A stretch of DNA of 64,000 nucleotides from NCBI GenBank assembly GCA_028687585.1, contig JAQTZV010000001.1, positions 124,001-188,000 on the forward strand, in the 5' to 3' direction. This document shows, piece after piece, positions 42,427 through 51,919 of this stretch. The notes beneath the pieces were generated by a model. It was not told where the DNA came from and did no database searches. It saw nothing but the letters and a program-made list of their open reading frames with translations. The position numbers and the translations under genes are program-made. Within the stretch, counting starts at the first letter, position 1. Every line of letters begins with the position of its first letter. The stretch comes from Desulfuromonadaceae bacterium (GTDB lineage Bacteria > Desulfobacterota > Desulfuromonadia > Geobacterales > Pseudopelobacteraceae).

Positions 42427-43500
42427 CTATTCCACAAATCTGACCCAGCCGAATTCATCCTTCAGTTTACCTGTCTGAATGCCGGTCAACGTATCATACA
42501 GTCGCTGCGTAACTTCTCCCACCTTGCCGCCGGTGAGCTGCAGAACTTCATCCTTGTAGCAGAGCTTTCCGACCGGGGTGATGACCGCAGCAGTGCCGCT
42601 GCCGAAGGCCTCAGTTACTTTGCCGGCGCGGATATCGGCCATCAGATCGTTCACGTCGATTGGCCGTTCCTCGACCGTAAACCCGAGGGTCGGAGCCAGC
42701 TTCAATACCGAGTCGCGGGTTACGCCTGACAGGATCGAACCGGAGAGCGGGGCGGTGACGATATGTGTGCCGTAGGCAAAGAACATATTCATGGCGCCGA
42801 CTTCTTCGATGTAGCGCCGTTCCCGACCGTCGAGCCAGAGAACCTGATCGTAGCCCTTTTCCTTGGCTTCAAGTCCTGCTTTGAGCGAACTTGCATAGTT
42901 GCCGCCGGTCTTGGCCTCGCCTGTTCCACCCGGCACTGCCCGGACGTAATGATCTTCCACCATGATATTGATCGGGTTGAATCCGGCGGCGTAATAGGCG
43001 CCGACCGGGGAGAGGATGACGAAGAAATAAAAATGGTTTGAAGGATGAACCCCCAGAAACGGTTCCACGGCAATCATGGCCGGACGGATGTAGAGCGACG
43101 TACCCGCGGCGGTCGGAATCCACTCCTGCTCCAGCGCCACCAGCTTGTTTATGCCGTCAAGAAACAGCTCTTCCGGCACTGCCGGCATGCAGATGCGGTC
43201 TCCGGACTGGTTGAAGCGGCGCGCGTTCATCTCCGGACGGAACAGGGCCACGCGGCCGTCAGCCCATTTATAAGCTTTGAGGCCTTCAAAAATCTCCTGG
43301 GCATAATGAAAAACCGAGCAGGAAGGGTCAAGCATGAAGGGAGCATACGGTTCGATGCGGGCGTCACACCACCCCTGATTCTCTTTCCACTCAACGACCA
43401 GCATCCGGTCGGTAAAATGTTTGCCGAAGCCGAGCTGTGACTGGTCGGCGATTTTGGTTTTCATTTTATCTGCGGGGAGTGGAACGATTTTAATATCCAT
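42427..43500 (-). CDS. ilvE: Branched-chain amino acid aminotransferase
   Basis: A 357-residue PLP enzyme that makes or breaks Leu, Ile and Val. It is of the longer (BCAT class II) type: FGKHFTDRMLVVEW, YAQEIFEGLKAYK, RFNQSGDRICMP, SLYIRPAMIA, KTGGNYASSLKAGLEAKEKG with the catalytic lysine region, QVLWLDG and EEVGAMNMFF. GGAGG precedes the ATG. It is divergent from pyc; the gap of 188 bases holds both promoters. Confidence 0.95.
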   Translation of the reverse strand: MDIKIVPLPADKMKTKIADQSQLGFGKHFTDRMLVVEWKENQGWCDARIEPYAPFMLDPSCSVFHYAQEIFEGLKAYKWADGRVALFRPEMNARRFNQSGDRICMPAVPEELFLDGINKLVALEQEWIPTAAGTSLYIRPAMIAVEPFLGVHPSNHFYFFVILSPVGAYYAAGFNPINIMVEDHYVRAVPGGTGEAKTGGNYASSLKAGLEAKEKGYDQVLWLDGRERRYIEEVGAMNMFFAYGTHIVTAPLSGSILSGVTRDSVLKLAPTLGFTVEERPIDVNDLMADIRAGKVTEAFGSGTAAVITPVGKLCYKDEVLQLTGGKVGEVTQRLYDTLTGIQTGKLKDEFGWVRFVE

Positions 43501-43577
43501 GATTATGCCTCCGGTATTCGATAAAGCTGACGATTACTTACCATAAACAGCAAGTTGCGGCAAGTTGAAAATCCCCA

Positions 43578-43606
43578 TTGACAAAGTGGTGACAATCTGT
43601 TTTAGT
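43578..43606 (+). promoter_or_regulatory. Putative promoter of pyc
   Basis: TTGACA and TTTAGT are spaced by 17 bases, 83 bases before the pyc start codon. The -10 is poor. Confidence 0.4.
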
Positions 43607-43688
43607 GCCGCCACAATCATTCGTAACTATTTAAAATAACTGAATTATTTTAGTTTTGCTAAATAAATTTATTGAGGAGAATTACAAC

Positions 43689-46600
43689 ATGGAAAAATAC
43701 CGGTTTCGAAAAGTCATGGCGGCCAACCGGGGTGAAATTGCCATCCGAATCTTCCGTGCCTGTACGGAGCTGGGCATCGGTACGGTGGCGCTCTACTCGG
43801 AAGAGGACAAACTTTCCCTGCATCGCTACAAGGCTGACGAAGCATATCTCATCGGCAAGGGGAAGTCGCCGATCGATGCCTATCTCGGGATTGATGAAAT
43901 AATTGCGTTGGCGCTCAAGGCTGATGTTGACGCAATTCACCCCGGATATGGTTTTCTGGCTGAGAATGCCGAATTCGCCGAAGAGTGCCGGGTCAATGGC
44001 ATAACGTTTATTGGTCCATCAGCCGAAATGATGCGCGCACTGGGGGACAAGGTCTCCGGCAGAAGAGCTGCCATCGCCGCCGGAGTAAATGTCGTACCCG
44101 GAACGGAAAACCCGATTGAAAAAGAAGAAGATGCGTTGATCTTTGCCAAGGAACATGGCTATCCGATTATTATCAAGGCGTCTGCGGGTGGTGGTGGCCG
44201 CGGCATGCGTGTGGCCAACAACAAGAAAGAGCTGCTTGAAGGACTGGTTGCGGCAAGCAGCGAGGCAAAAGCTTCATTCGGCAACGCCGAGGTCTTTCTG
44301 GAGCGCTACCTGTCACATCCGAAACATATTGAAGTCCAGGTGCTGGGTGACAACTACGGCAATCTGGTGCACTTTTTCGACCGCGATTGCTCCGTGCAGC
44401 GGCGTCATCAGAAAGTGGTCGAATTTGCTCCCTCTCTCTCGTTGACCCAGTCTCAGCGGGAGGAACTCTGTACGGCGGCATTAAAAATAGCCGGGCATGT
44501 CAAATACCGTAATGCCGGAACCATCGAATTCCTTGTGGATCAGGAAGGGAAGCACTACTTCATCGAGATGAACCCCCGTATCCAGGTGGAGCATACCGTC
44601 ACCGAAATGATTACCGGCCGCAACCTGGTGCAGAATCAGATACTGGTTGCCTGCGGCCATAAACTCTCCGATCCCGAGATCAATATTCCGTCGCAGAGTG
44701 CCATCGATATGCGCGGCTATGCCATTCAGTGCCGAATCACCACTGAAGATCCGGCCAACAATTTTTCACCCGATTTCGGCACACTGACCACCTACCGTTC
44801 CGCTGCCGGTTGCGGCATCCGTCTGGATGCAGGTAATGCTTTTACCGGCGCCAAGATTACCCCCCATTATGATTCACTGCTGGTCAAGGTCAGCTCCTGG
44901 GGGCTTTCCTTTTCGGATGCCTCAAATATCATGAATCGCGCCCTGCAGGAGTTTCGGGTTCGCGGGGTCAAGACCAATATCGGTTTTCTTGAAAACGTCA
45001 TCACGCATCCGGTCTTCCAGAAAGGTCAGTGCGACACCTCGTTTATTGAAAAGCACCCGGAGCTGCTCCGCTTCAGGGAAAAGCTGGACCGTGCCAGCAA
45101 AGTACTCAACTTCCTTGGCGACGTGATCGTCAACGGTTCACCCGGTGTGGCGAAGCCGCTCAAATCGGCTGAACTGATCGAGGCCCGTGTTCCCTATGTC
45201 GATACCGCCAGGCCGCGCCCGTCCGGCAGCAAGGACCTGTTCATGCAGCTCGGCGCTGAAGGGCTCTCCAGGTGGATTCTTGAACAGAAGAAGCTGCTGA
45301 TCACCGATACCACCATGCGCGATGCCCACCAATCGAACCTGGCAACCAGGGTCCGCAGCTATGATCTGCTCAAAATCGCCGAACCGACCTCATACCTCGG
45401 AGCTGATCTGTTTTCGCTGGAGTGCTGGGGCGGAGCAACATTTGACGTTTCAATGCGTTTTTTGCGGGAAGACCCCTGGCAGCGCCTCCACAAGCTGTCG
45501 GAACTGATTCCCAATGTTCTGTTCCAGATGCTGCTGCGCGGTTCTAATGCGGTCGGCTACACCAATTATCCGGACAATGTCGTGCAGAGATTTGTTGAAG
45601 AGGCTGCCGATTCCGGTGTCGATATCTTCCGCGTTTTTGACTCGCTCAACTGGACAACCGGTATGAAGGTCGCGATGGATGCGGTGCGTAAATCGGGGAA
45701 AATCTGTGAAGCGGCCATCTGCTATACCGGTGATATTACTGATCCGAAACGGGATAAATATCCGCTTGAATACTACGTCACCATGGCAAAAGAGCTGGAG
45801 AAGATGGGCGCACATATTCTGGCAATCAAGGATATGGCGGGTCTCTTGAAGCCGCTCGCCGCCTATAAACTGGTCAAGGCGCTGAAAGAAAATGTCGGCA
45901 TTCCGATTCATCTGCATACCCATGACACCTCTTCGAACGGCAGCGCCATGCTGCTGAAAGCCAGTGAAGCGGGCGTGGATATTGTGGATGCCGCTCTCTC
46001 ATCTCTCTCCGGCCTGACTGCCCAGCCGAACCTGAACGCGCTGGTTGCAACGCTGGAAGGGACCGATCGCGATCCGCTTGTCAACGCGCCGGGACTGCAG
46101 AAACTGGCAAACTATTGGGAGACGGTGCGGGATTATTATTCCCCGTTCGAGTCCGGTCTCAAAAGCGGCACTGCCGAAGTGTACCACCACGAAATTCCGG
46201 GCGGCCAGTATTCCAACTACAAGCCGCAGGTTGCCGGCCTGGGGCTGATCGAGCGTTGGGATGACTGCAAGGAGATGTACCATAAGGTCAACATGATGTT
46301 CGGCGATATCGTCAAGGTAACCCCTTCATCCAAAGTCGTCGGCGACATGTCGATGTTCCTCGTCAAGAATAATCTTGAGCCGGAGGATGTCTTTACCACC
46401 AAAGAGGATCTGGCCTTCCCCGAGTCTGTTGTCGGTATGTTCAAGGGGATGCTTGGTCAGCCGTATCAGGGATGGCCGCAGGAGCTGCAGAAGATAGTCC
46501 TGAAAGGTGAACAGCCGATTACCTGTCGCCCGGGTGAGTTGCTTGAGCCGGTTGATTTTGAAGAGGAAAAGCTGAAGCTGGAAGAAAAGCTGGGGCACCG

Positions 46601-47138
46601 GGTTGATGACCGTGCGCTGCTTTCTGCGATACTCTATCCGAATGTCTTTCCGGAATTCGATCGCCATCGCCAGCAGTATTCCGACACTTCGGTCTTTCCG
46701 ACGCCGATTTTCTTCTACGGTCTTGAACCGGGCCAGGAAACCTCGCTGGACCTTGAACCGGGCAAGACGTTAATCATCAAACTCAATGCGGTCGGCAAAG
46801 TTCAGAGTGACGGCACCCGAGCGGTCTATTTCGAGTTGAACGGCAATAACCGTTCGGTTGTTATCCGTGACCGGTCGGTTCAAAGTGACCAGGCGGTCCG
46901 GGTGAAGGCCGAAAAGGGTAATTCCTGTCACATTGCGGCACCGATGCCGGGCAAAGTGCTGAAAGTTAACGTCAAGGCCGGTGACACGATCAAAGCCGGG
47001 GATGTCCTGATGGTTACCGAGGCGATGAAGATGGAGACCAACATCAAGGCCAGGGCTGATGGTGCGGTGGCTGAAGTGATGTTTAAAGAGGGTGAAACTG
47101 TTGAGAAGGAAGATCTGGTTATCGTGGTAACGGAATAG
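43689..47138 (+). CDS. pyc: Pyruvate carboxylase
   Basis: A single-chain 1149-residue biotin enzyme that makes oxaloacetate from pyruvate, feeding the TCA cycle and gluconeogenesis. Domains in order: biotin carboxylase (KVMAANRGEIAIRIFRACTE, GGGGRGMR, YFIEMNPRIQVEHTVTE), the carboxyltransferase (TTMRDAHQSNLATRVRSYDL, LECWGGATFD, IRVFDSLN-like IFRVFDSLNW), and a C-terminal biotinyl domain with the modified lysine in TEAMKMETN (about residue 1112). ATG 43689 has GAGGAG 8 bases upstream; the frame from 43656 is longer but has no site. The monocistronic gene ends in a strong terminator. Confidence 0.97.
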   Translation: MEKYRFRKVMAANRGEIAIRIFRACTELGIGTVALYSEEDKLSLHRYKADEAYLIGKGKSPIDAYLGIDEIIALALKADVDAIHPGYGFLAENAEFAEECRVNGITFIGPSAEMMRALGDKVSGRRAAIAAGVNVVPGTENPIEKEEDALIFAKEHGYPIIIKASAGGGGRGMRVANNKKELLEGLVAASSEAKASFGNAEVFLERYLSHPKHIEVQVLGDNYGNLVHFFDRDCSVQRRHQKVVEFAPSLSLTQSQREELCTAALKIAGHVKYRNAGTIEFLVDQEGKHYFIEMNPRIQVEHTVTEMITGRNLVQNQILVACGHKLSDPEINIPSQSAIDMRGYAIQCRITTEDPANNFSPDFGTLTTYRSAAGCGIRLDAGNAFTGAKITPHYDSLLVKVSSWGLSFSDASNIMNRALQEFRVRGVKTNIGFLENVITHPVFQKGQCDTSFIEKHPELLRFREKLDRASKVLNFLGDVIVNGSPGVAKPLKSAELIEARVPYVDTARPRPSGSKDLFMQLGAEGLSRWILEQKKLLITDTTMRDAHQSNLATRVRSYDLLKIAEPTSYLGADLFSLECWGGATFDVSMRFLREDPWQRLHKLSELIPNVLFQMLLRGSNAVGYTNYPDNVVQRFVEEAADSGVDIFRVFDSLNWTTGMKVAMDAVRKSGKICEAAICYTGDITDPKRDKYPLEYYVTMAKELEKMGAHILAIKDMAGLLKPLAAYKLVKALKENVGIPIHLHTHDTSSNGSAMLLKASEAGVDIVDAALSSLSGLTAQPNLNALVATLEGTDRDPLVNAPGLQKLANYWETVRDYYSPFESGLKSGTAEVYHHEIPGGQYSNYKPQVAGLGLIERWDDCKEMYHKVNMMFGDIVKVTPSSKVVGDMSMFLVKNNLEPEDVFTTKEDLAFPESVVGMFKGMLGQPYQGWPQELQKIVLKGEQPITCRPGELLEPVDFEEEKLKLEEKLGHRVDDRALLSAILYPNVFPEFDRHRQQYSDTSVFPTPIFFYGLEPGQETSLDLEPGKTLIIKLNAVGKVQSDGTRAVYFELNGNNRSVVIRDRSVQSDQAVRVKAEKGNSCHIAAPMPGKVLKVNVKAGDTIKAGDVLMVTEAMKMETNIKARADGAVAEVMFKEGETVEKEDLVIVVTE

Positions 47139-47164
47139 TCGCTGCATGAATATATGAACGCGTA

Positions 47165-47198
47165 ATGCCCCGCCTCTTTTGGACGCGGGGCATTTTTA
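47165..47198 (+). terminator. Intrinsic terminator of pyc
   Basis: ATGCCCCGC and GCGGGGCAT form a 9-base stem around a short loop, followed by TTTTTATTT. It is 26 bases after the stop codon. Confidence 0.9.
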
Positions 47199-47245
47199 TT
47201 TCTACATTTTAAGCTGATAGGCTGTATTAAAAAATTAATTAGCCT

Positions 47246-47315
47246 CGGGATTACTACGATTACCCGGATTTAAACGTCTGTCAGCTTTAATCCAGAGTAA
47301 TCCGGAAGTAATCCT
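47246..47315. repeat. Inverted repeat between pyc and moxR
   Basis: The left arm (about 47246-47270) repeats GGATTAC (GGGATTACTACGATTACCCG) and the right arm (47288-47315) holds its complement (TAATCCAGAGTAATCCGGAA and a further GTAATCC). Same tandem-unit design as at 27462, 42250 and 52724. The region from 47199 to 47473 holds no gene. Confidence 0.7.
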
Positions 47316-47369
47316 GAAGCTGAAACTGGTTTTGAATCAGAGGAGTTGATCCGATATGTCAGAGCCCCG

Positions 47370-47398
47370 TTGACATACCGGAAAATCGGGTGTATGCC
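47370..47398 (+). promoter_or_regulatory. Putative promoter of the moxR-bat operon
   Basis: TTGACA and TATGCC are spaced by 17 bases, about 75 bases before the moxR start. The -10 is weak. Confidence 0.4.
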
Positions 47399-47473
47399 GT
47401 TTAATGCGCCCACGAACTCCAACGATTGACGCATTAAATGTAATTCCAAAACACGGATGGGCAGGAATTTGCC

Positions 47474-48466
47474 ATGATCGAACAAAAGTCAATTGTTGAA
47501 GCCGATGTCGCTGAATCCGGGGCGTTACTCCGAAAACTGATTGACCTGATTGGTGAAGTCATTGTCGGACAGGGTTATCTGGTTGAGCGGATTCTGGTCG
47601 CCCTGCTGGCTAATGGTCATATCCTGATCGAAGGTGTGCCGGGACTTGCCAAGACTACGGTGGTCAAGACTCTGGCCGGGTTGATCGATGCCAGCTTTCG
47701 GCGTATCCAGTTTACCCCCGATCTGCTTCCCGCAGACCTGGTCGGCACCCAGATCTACAACCCTCATGAAGGCTGCTTTTCCACACGGAAAGGGCCGATA
47801 TTTGCCAACATCGTGCTGGCTGATGAAGTGAATCGTGCCCCTGCAAAAGTCCATAGCGCCCTCCTTGAAGCCATGGAAGAGCGTCAGGTGACTATCGGCG
47901 AAACCACCTATCAGCTTGATGCCCTGTTCATGGTGCTTGCCACGCAGAATCCGATCGAACAGGAGGGTACGTATCCACTGCCCGAGGCCCAGATGGACCG
48001 CTTTATGATGAAACTCACCGTCGGGTATCCGACGTGGGACCAGGAACGGGAGATCATTCGCCGTTCTGCGCGCGTTACCACCGGGGAGACGGTTACTCCG
48101 GTCGTTCATCCGGAGGATCTCCTGAAGGTTCGCCGCTGTGTGGACGGTATCTTTATGGACGAAAAAATTGAGCAGTACATTCTCGATATCGTTTTCGCCA
48201 CGCGGGAACCGGCACGCTGCGGTCTGGACAATCTTGCGCACTACATCGAATTTGGCGCTTCTCCCCGGGCGAGCATTTATCTTGCTGTCGCCTCGCGGGC
48301 GCTCGCCTTCATACGGGGGCGGGGCTATGTTGTCCCCCAGGATATCAAGGATCTCGCCCCGGATGTTCTCCGCCACCGGATCATCACCACCTATGAGGCC
48401 GACATTGATGGCATGAATACCGACCGTCTGATTGCCGAATTTCTCGCCCATGTCCGGGTGCCATGA
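47474..48466 (+). CDS. MoxR-family AAA+ ATPase
   Basis: A 330-residue AAA+ chaperone. Walker A GVPGLAKTT is at 54-62, Walker B in VLADEVNRAPAK, sensor 1 in LATQNPIEQEGTYPLPEAQM-type segment, and sensor 2 GASPRASIYL. MoxR proteins assemble or activate VWA-domain partners such as BatA and BatB. It heads the bat operon and overlaps the DUF58 gene by 4 bases (ATGA). Confidence 0.95.
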   Translation: MIEQKSIVEADVAESGALLRKLIDLIGEVIVGQGYLVERILVALLANGHILIEGVPGLAKTTVVKTLAGLIDASFRRIQFTPDLLPADLVGTQIYNPHEGCFSTRKGPIFANIVLADEVNRAPAKVHSALLEAMEERQVTIGETTYQLDALFMVLATQNPIEQEGTYPLPEAQMDRFMMKLTVGYPTWDQEREIIRRSARVTTGETVTPVVHPEDLLKVRRCVDGIFMDEKIEQYILDIVFATREPARCGLDNLAHYIEFGASPRASIYLAVASRALAFIRGRGYVVPQDIKDLAPDVLRHRIITTYEADIDGMNTDRLIAEFLAHVRVP

Positions 48467-49377
48467 ACTCCGCATCCGCACATCGGCAGAGCGGCAACAG
48501 CCGGGAATCTGTTCCGCAGACGGTCAGAGGGCTGCAGATAAGGGCCTCAAGGCTGACGACCGGCATTTTTGCCGGAGAATACCTCAGTGCGTTTCGCGGC
48601 CGCGGGATTGAATTCGAAGAAGTCAGGGAATATCAACCGGGAGATGACATCAGGACAATTGACTGGAATGTCACCGCCCGGCTCGATCGCCCCTACGTCA
48701 AGCGCTTTGTGGAAGAGCGGGAATTAACGCTCATGATCCTGCTTGATCGTTCCCCGTCCATGCAGTTCGGTACCAGGCGGACCACGAAACTGCAGACGGG
48801 CGTTGAAGCCGCATCGCTGCTTGCCTTTGCCGCACTCCGTTCCAATGACAAGATTGGATTGATGACCTATACTGACCGGGTTGAAACCTTCCTTCCCGTC
48901 GCGAAGGGAAAGCGTCATGTCATGCGCATGGTTCATCAGGCGCTCTCCACCCCATGTGGCGGGGGCGGAGCCGGTCTGGAGGCGGCTCTGCTGCAGCTTG
49001 GTACGGTGCTGAAAGGGCGGGCGCTGCTGTTTGTCGTCTCCGACTTTCATGACCCGATTCCGCTGCTGCCGCTGGCTCAAGCGGCACTTCGCCACGATGT
49101 CGTTGCCGTGGCGGTCAGCGACCCTGCCGAGGAGGAGCTGCCAGCGGCCGGGTTGATCAATCTGGTTGACCCGGAAACCGGCAGCGAATGCCTGGTGGAT
49201 TCTGCTGACGACGCACTGCGTGATCGCTACCGTCGGCTGGCCGCAGGCCGTCACGGGCAGATCCGGCAGCAGCTTGCTGCTGCCGGTGCGGAGATACTCA
49301 CTCTGAATACATCGATAGCGCCGCTCCATCCGCTGATCCGCTTTTTCCGCAATCGTTCCCGGCAGAGGAGAGGCTAA
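48463..49377 (+). CDS. DUF58 domain protein
   Basis: A 304-residue protein with the conserved DUF58 block FEEVREYQPGDDIRTIDWN and TARLDRPYVKRFVEERELT. A VWA-like fold follows, including LLDRSPSMQFG, which resembles a degenerate MIDAS. DUF58 proteins accompany MoxR ATPases in nearly all bat operons and likely form part of the same complex. There is no membrane segment, so it is cytoplasmic. Overlaps moxR by 4 bases. Confidence 0.92.
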   Translation: MNSASAHRQSGNSRESVPQTVRGLQIRASRLTTGIFAGEYLSAFRGRGIEFEEVREYQPGDDIRTIDWNVTARLDRPYVKRFVEERELTLMILLDRSPSMQFGTRRTTKLQTGVEAASLLAFAALRSNDKIGLMTYTDRVETFLPVAKGKRHVMRMVHQALSTPCGGGGAGLEAALLQLGTVLKGRALLFVVSDFHDPIPLLPLAQAALRHDVVAVAVSDPAEEELPAAGLINLVDPETGSECLVDSADDALRDRYRRLAAGRHGQIRQQLAAAGAEILTLNTSIAPLHPLIRFFRNRSRQRRG

Positions 49378-49378
49378 C

Positions 49379-49948
49379 ATGGTGAAGTTGGCGGCCAACA
49401 TGCTTCTGATAACGACATGTCTCGCTTTGCCACTGGTGAGTCTCGCCGCGGTCAACTCAGATCCAGTCATCCGCACTCTCCGGGGACCAATGCCCCCCTC
49501 AGGAGTCCCCCCTTTTGTCGTTACGGCTGCGCTTCTGCTCTGCACATGCTCCATTATCTGGTTTCGACGACGAAAAACCGTGCGGGCATCAGTTGTACCT
49601 GATGCGCCCGGTTCCCCGGTTTCGCCGTATGCTTTGGTGGCACAGCTGCAGGAGGAAGCCCGCCGGCAGCAGTGCCACCCTGCTGAAATAGTTGAGCGGC
49701 TCATGCCGATACTACGCAGTCATCTTGCCGCAAAGAGCGGAACTTCAGCAGAGCATCGCACCAGCCAGGAGTTGCTTGCAGGGTTGCAGCGTACGGGTGA
49801 AGCAGATGTTCTGCTGCAAGCATCCCGGCTGCTCCGTTTATGTGACAGTGTCAGGTTCGGAGGGCTTGCGCCGACATTTGACCAGGCAGAGTGGGCGCTT
49901 CAGGAAACGTTGCTGCTTCTTCAAGAGCGCAGCGAAAAACGGCCATGA
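49379..49948 (+). CDS. Bat-operon membrane protein, DUF4381-like
   Basis: A 189-residue protein with a signal-like first helix (4-24), a second helix (46-63) and then basic RRRK, placing its C-terminal ~120 residues in the cytoplasm. That tail (LVAQLQEEARRQQCHPAEIV, FGGLAPTFDQAEWALQETLL) resembles the DUF4381 proteins that sit between DUF58 and batA in such operons. Exact role unknown. AGGAGAGG lies before the ATG; the end overlaps batA by 4 bases (ATGA). Confidence 0.75.
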   Translation: MVKLAANMLLITTCLALPLVSLAAVNSDPVIRTLRGPMPPSGVPPFVVTAALLLCTCSIIWFRRRKTVRASVVPDAPGSPVSPYALVAQLQEEARRQQCHPAEIVERLMPILRSHLAAKSGTSAEHRTSQELLAGLQRTGEADVLLQASRLLRLCDSVRFGGLAPTFDQAEWALQETLLLLQERSEKRP

Positions 49949-50940
49949 CTTTCCATGATCCGGCTGTATTGCTGTTGGTAATCCCGACGCTGCTTCTGTC
50001 CGGATATGCATGGCGCAAAAAGTCACACAGCCAAATTATTTTCCCTGCACTTTCCCTTTTCGCCGAAATCCCCCCAACTATCCGAAGCCGTTGTGCCGCC
50101 TCGCTTCCCGGAGTACGGATCCTGGCGATTATGCTTGTTGTGATTGCTCTGGCCCGGCCCCAGCTGCAGCTTCGTGAAGCGACGGCCACCAGTCGGGGCA
50201 TTGATCTGCTGCTGGCACTGGATGTTTCTACCAGTATGCTGGCGGTGGATCGTGCCGTTTCGGCCAATGATCGCTCCCGCTTCAAGATCGCCAGAAAGGT
50301 CACCCGTGACTTTATTTCCCGTCGCAGCGGCGACCGCATCGGCATGATCGCTTTTGCCGCGCGCCCCTATCCGGTTGCACCGCTGACTCTGGATCACCAG
50401 TGGCTGAACGGTGTCCTTGATCAGCTTGAAATCGGGGGCATCGAAGACGGCACCGCTCTGGGAGACGGATTACTTGCGGCCGTCAACCGTCTGCGCGCTT
50501 CTCCTGCGAAAAGCCGTGCTATTGTGCTTGTTACTGACGGCAGGAACAACGCCGGGAGTGTGCAGCCGCTGGTTGCCGCTCAGGCGGCACACACTCTGGG
50601 AATACGGGTGCATACGGTCGGCATCGGCGGTCAGGGAGCGGCGGCATTTCCTGTTGAAGATCCGTTGGGCGGTGTTACCTACCGGCAGGTTACCGCCGAT
50701 CTGGACGAAGCAACGTTACGCGGGATTGCCCGCACAACCGGCGGTCAATTTTATCGGGCTACGGACGGCGCCGCACTCCGGAAGGTCTTTGCGGAAATAG
50801 ATCTGCTGGAACGTCGTCCCATCGAAGAGAAGGTCAGCATCAGTTATCGCGAACTGTTTCCCCCGGTTCTTCTTGCCGCGCTGCTGCTGCTGACTGTCGA
50901 TACCATTCTCCGGACCACGTGGCTGCGGAGGAACCCATAA
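49945..50940 (+). CDS. batA: BatA: membrane VWA-domain protein
   Basis: A 331-residue protein with two N-terminal helices (7-22, 56-70), a VWA domain from about residue 85 and a C-terminal helix near 310. The MIDAS metal motif is DVSTS (93-97) with a threonine in DGTALGDGL and D in VTDGRNNAG, so it can bind divalent metal and a protein ligand. BatA is needed for oxygen or stress tolerance in Bacteroides and Leptospira studies. Start 49945 overlaps the prior gene; batB follows after 1 base. Confidence 0.93.
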   Translation: MTFHDPAVLLLVIPTLLLSGYAWRKKSHSQIIFPALSLFAEIPPTIRSRCAASLPGVRILAIMLVVIALARPQLQLREATATSRGIDLLLALDVSTSMLAVDRAVSANDRSRFKIARKVTRDFISRRSGDRIGMIAFAARPYPVAPLTLDHQWLNGVLDQLEIGGIEDGTALGDGLLAAVNRLRASPAKSRAIVLVTDGRNNAGSVQPLVAAQAAHTLGIRVHTVGIGGQGAAAFPVEDPLGGVTYRQVTADLDEATLRGIARTTGGQFYRATDGAALRKVFAEIDLLERRPIEEKVSISYRELFPPVLLAALLLLTVDTILRTTWLRRNP

Positions 50941-50941
50941 A

Positions 50942-51919
50942 ATGAACTTCGCCGCTCCGGAATACCTCTGGCTGATCCCGTTGCTTCTGCTCCCGGCCAT
51001 ACTACTCACGGTCAGGGCTTCACTGAAGCGGAGGCAGGCCCTCGACCTCTTTGCCGATCCTCATCTCGCAGCCCAGGTGATCCACCCTCCTGCGCGCTCC
51101 TGGCGCATCGCTGCAACCATCTGCGGTATGGCCGCACTGCTCTGCATGGTCTTCGCCCTGATGCGCCCCCAATGGGGTGTTGTCTCCGAAGAACAGGCCA
51201 GTTCTGGGCTTGATATCGTCATTGCGCTTGATGTTTCACGGAGCATGTTGGCCGATGACCTCCGGCCAAACCGCCTCGCCGTAGCGAAGTCGGCAATCGG
51301 CAGGCTTCTGGATTTGCAATCAGGAAACCGGATCGGGGTCATTGCCTTTTCCGGAACCGCCGTTACCGTCTGTCCGTTAACGGCGGATTACGCAATCGTC
51401 CGGCAGATTGTCAACGAACTGACTCCTGATTCTCTGCCGCGTGGCGGGAGCAGTGTCTCTGCGGCGCTGCGGGAGGCCCGGCGCGCCTTCCGTGGAGCCA
51501 AAAGCGGCGGGCAAGTGTTGATGTTGGTGAGTGACGGCGAGGACCATGATGGCGACATTGCCCCGGCAGTGGCGCAGGCAAAGGGGGCCGGAATAGTGGT
51601 TATGGCGGCTCTCGCGGGGAGTGAAGATGGCGGCTTGATGCCGCTTCCGGGCGGCGGGTTTGTCAAGGACCGGAACGGCGCGGTTGTGAAGAGTCGAGCT
51701 TCCCGGGCGGTCATGGCCGCCATTGATCCCGCAGTCGTTTCCCTCGGTCCGGACGGTGCCGGCCTTGAGCTGCTGCTGCAGCGTGCCCGTGCAGCAGGCT
51801 CTGCCTCTGAGCGCAGAGAACAGCGCACACGGCCCGTTGAGCGCTTTCAGCTGCCGCTGGCCGCTGCCCTGCTGTTACTCTGTCTTTCGACCGTTTTCGG
51901 GAGAGGGGTGAACGGATGA
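50942..51919 (+). CDS. batB: BatB: membrane VWA-domain protein
   Basis: A 325-residue paralogue of BatA with two N-terminal helices (8-23, 57-72), the MIDAS DVSRS (97-101), and a second ligand set in GGSSVSAAL and VSDGEDHDG. A short hydrophobic C-terminal helix (about 305-322) anchors it. BatA and BatB likely form a periplasm-facing pair acted on by MoxR. The end overlaps batC by 4 bases (ATGA). Confidence 0.93.
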   Translation: MNFAAPEYLWLIPLLLLPAILLTVRASLKRRQALDLFADPHLAAQVIHPPARSWRIAATICGMAALLCMVFALMRPQWGVVSEEQASSGLDIVIALDVSRSMLADDLRPNRLAVAKSAIGRLLDLQSGNRIGVIAFSGTAVTVCPLTADYAIVRQIVNELTPDSLPRGGSSVSAALREARRAFRGAKSGGQVLMLVSDGEDHDGDIAPAVAQAKGAGIVVMAALAGSEDGGLMPLPGGGFVKDRNGAVVKSRASRAVMAAIDPAVVSLGPDGAGLELLLQRARAAGSASERREQRTRPVERFQLPLAAALLLLCLSTVFGRGVNG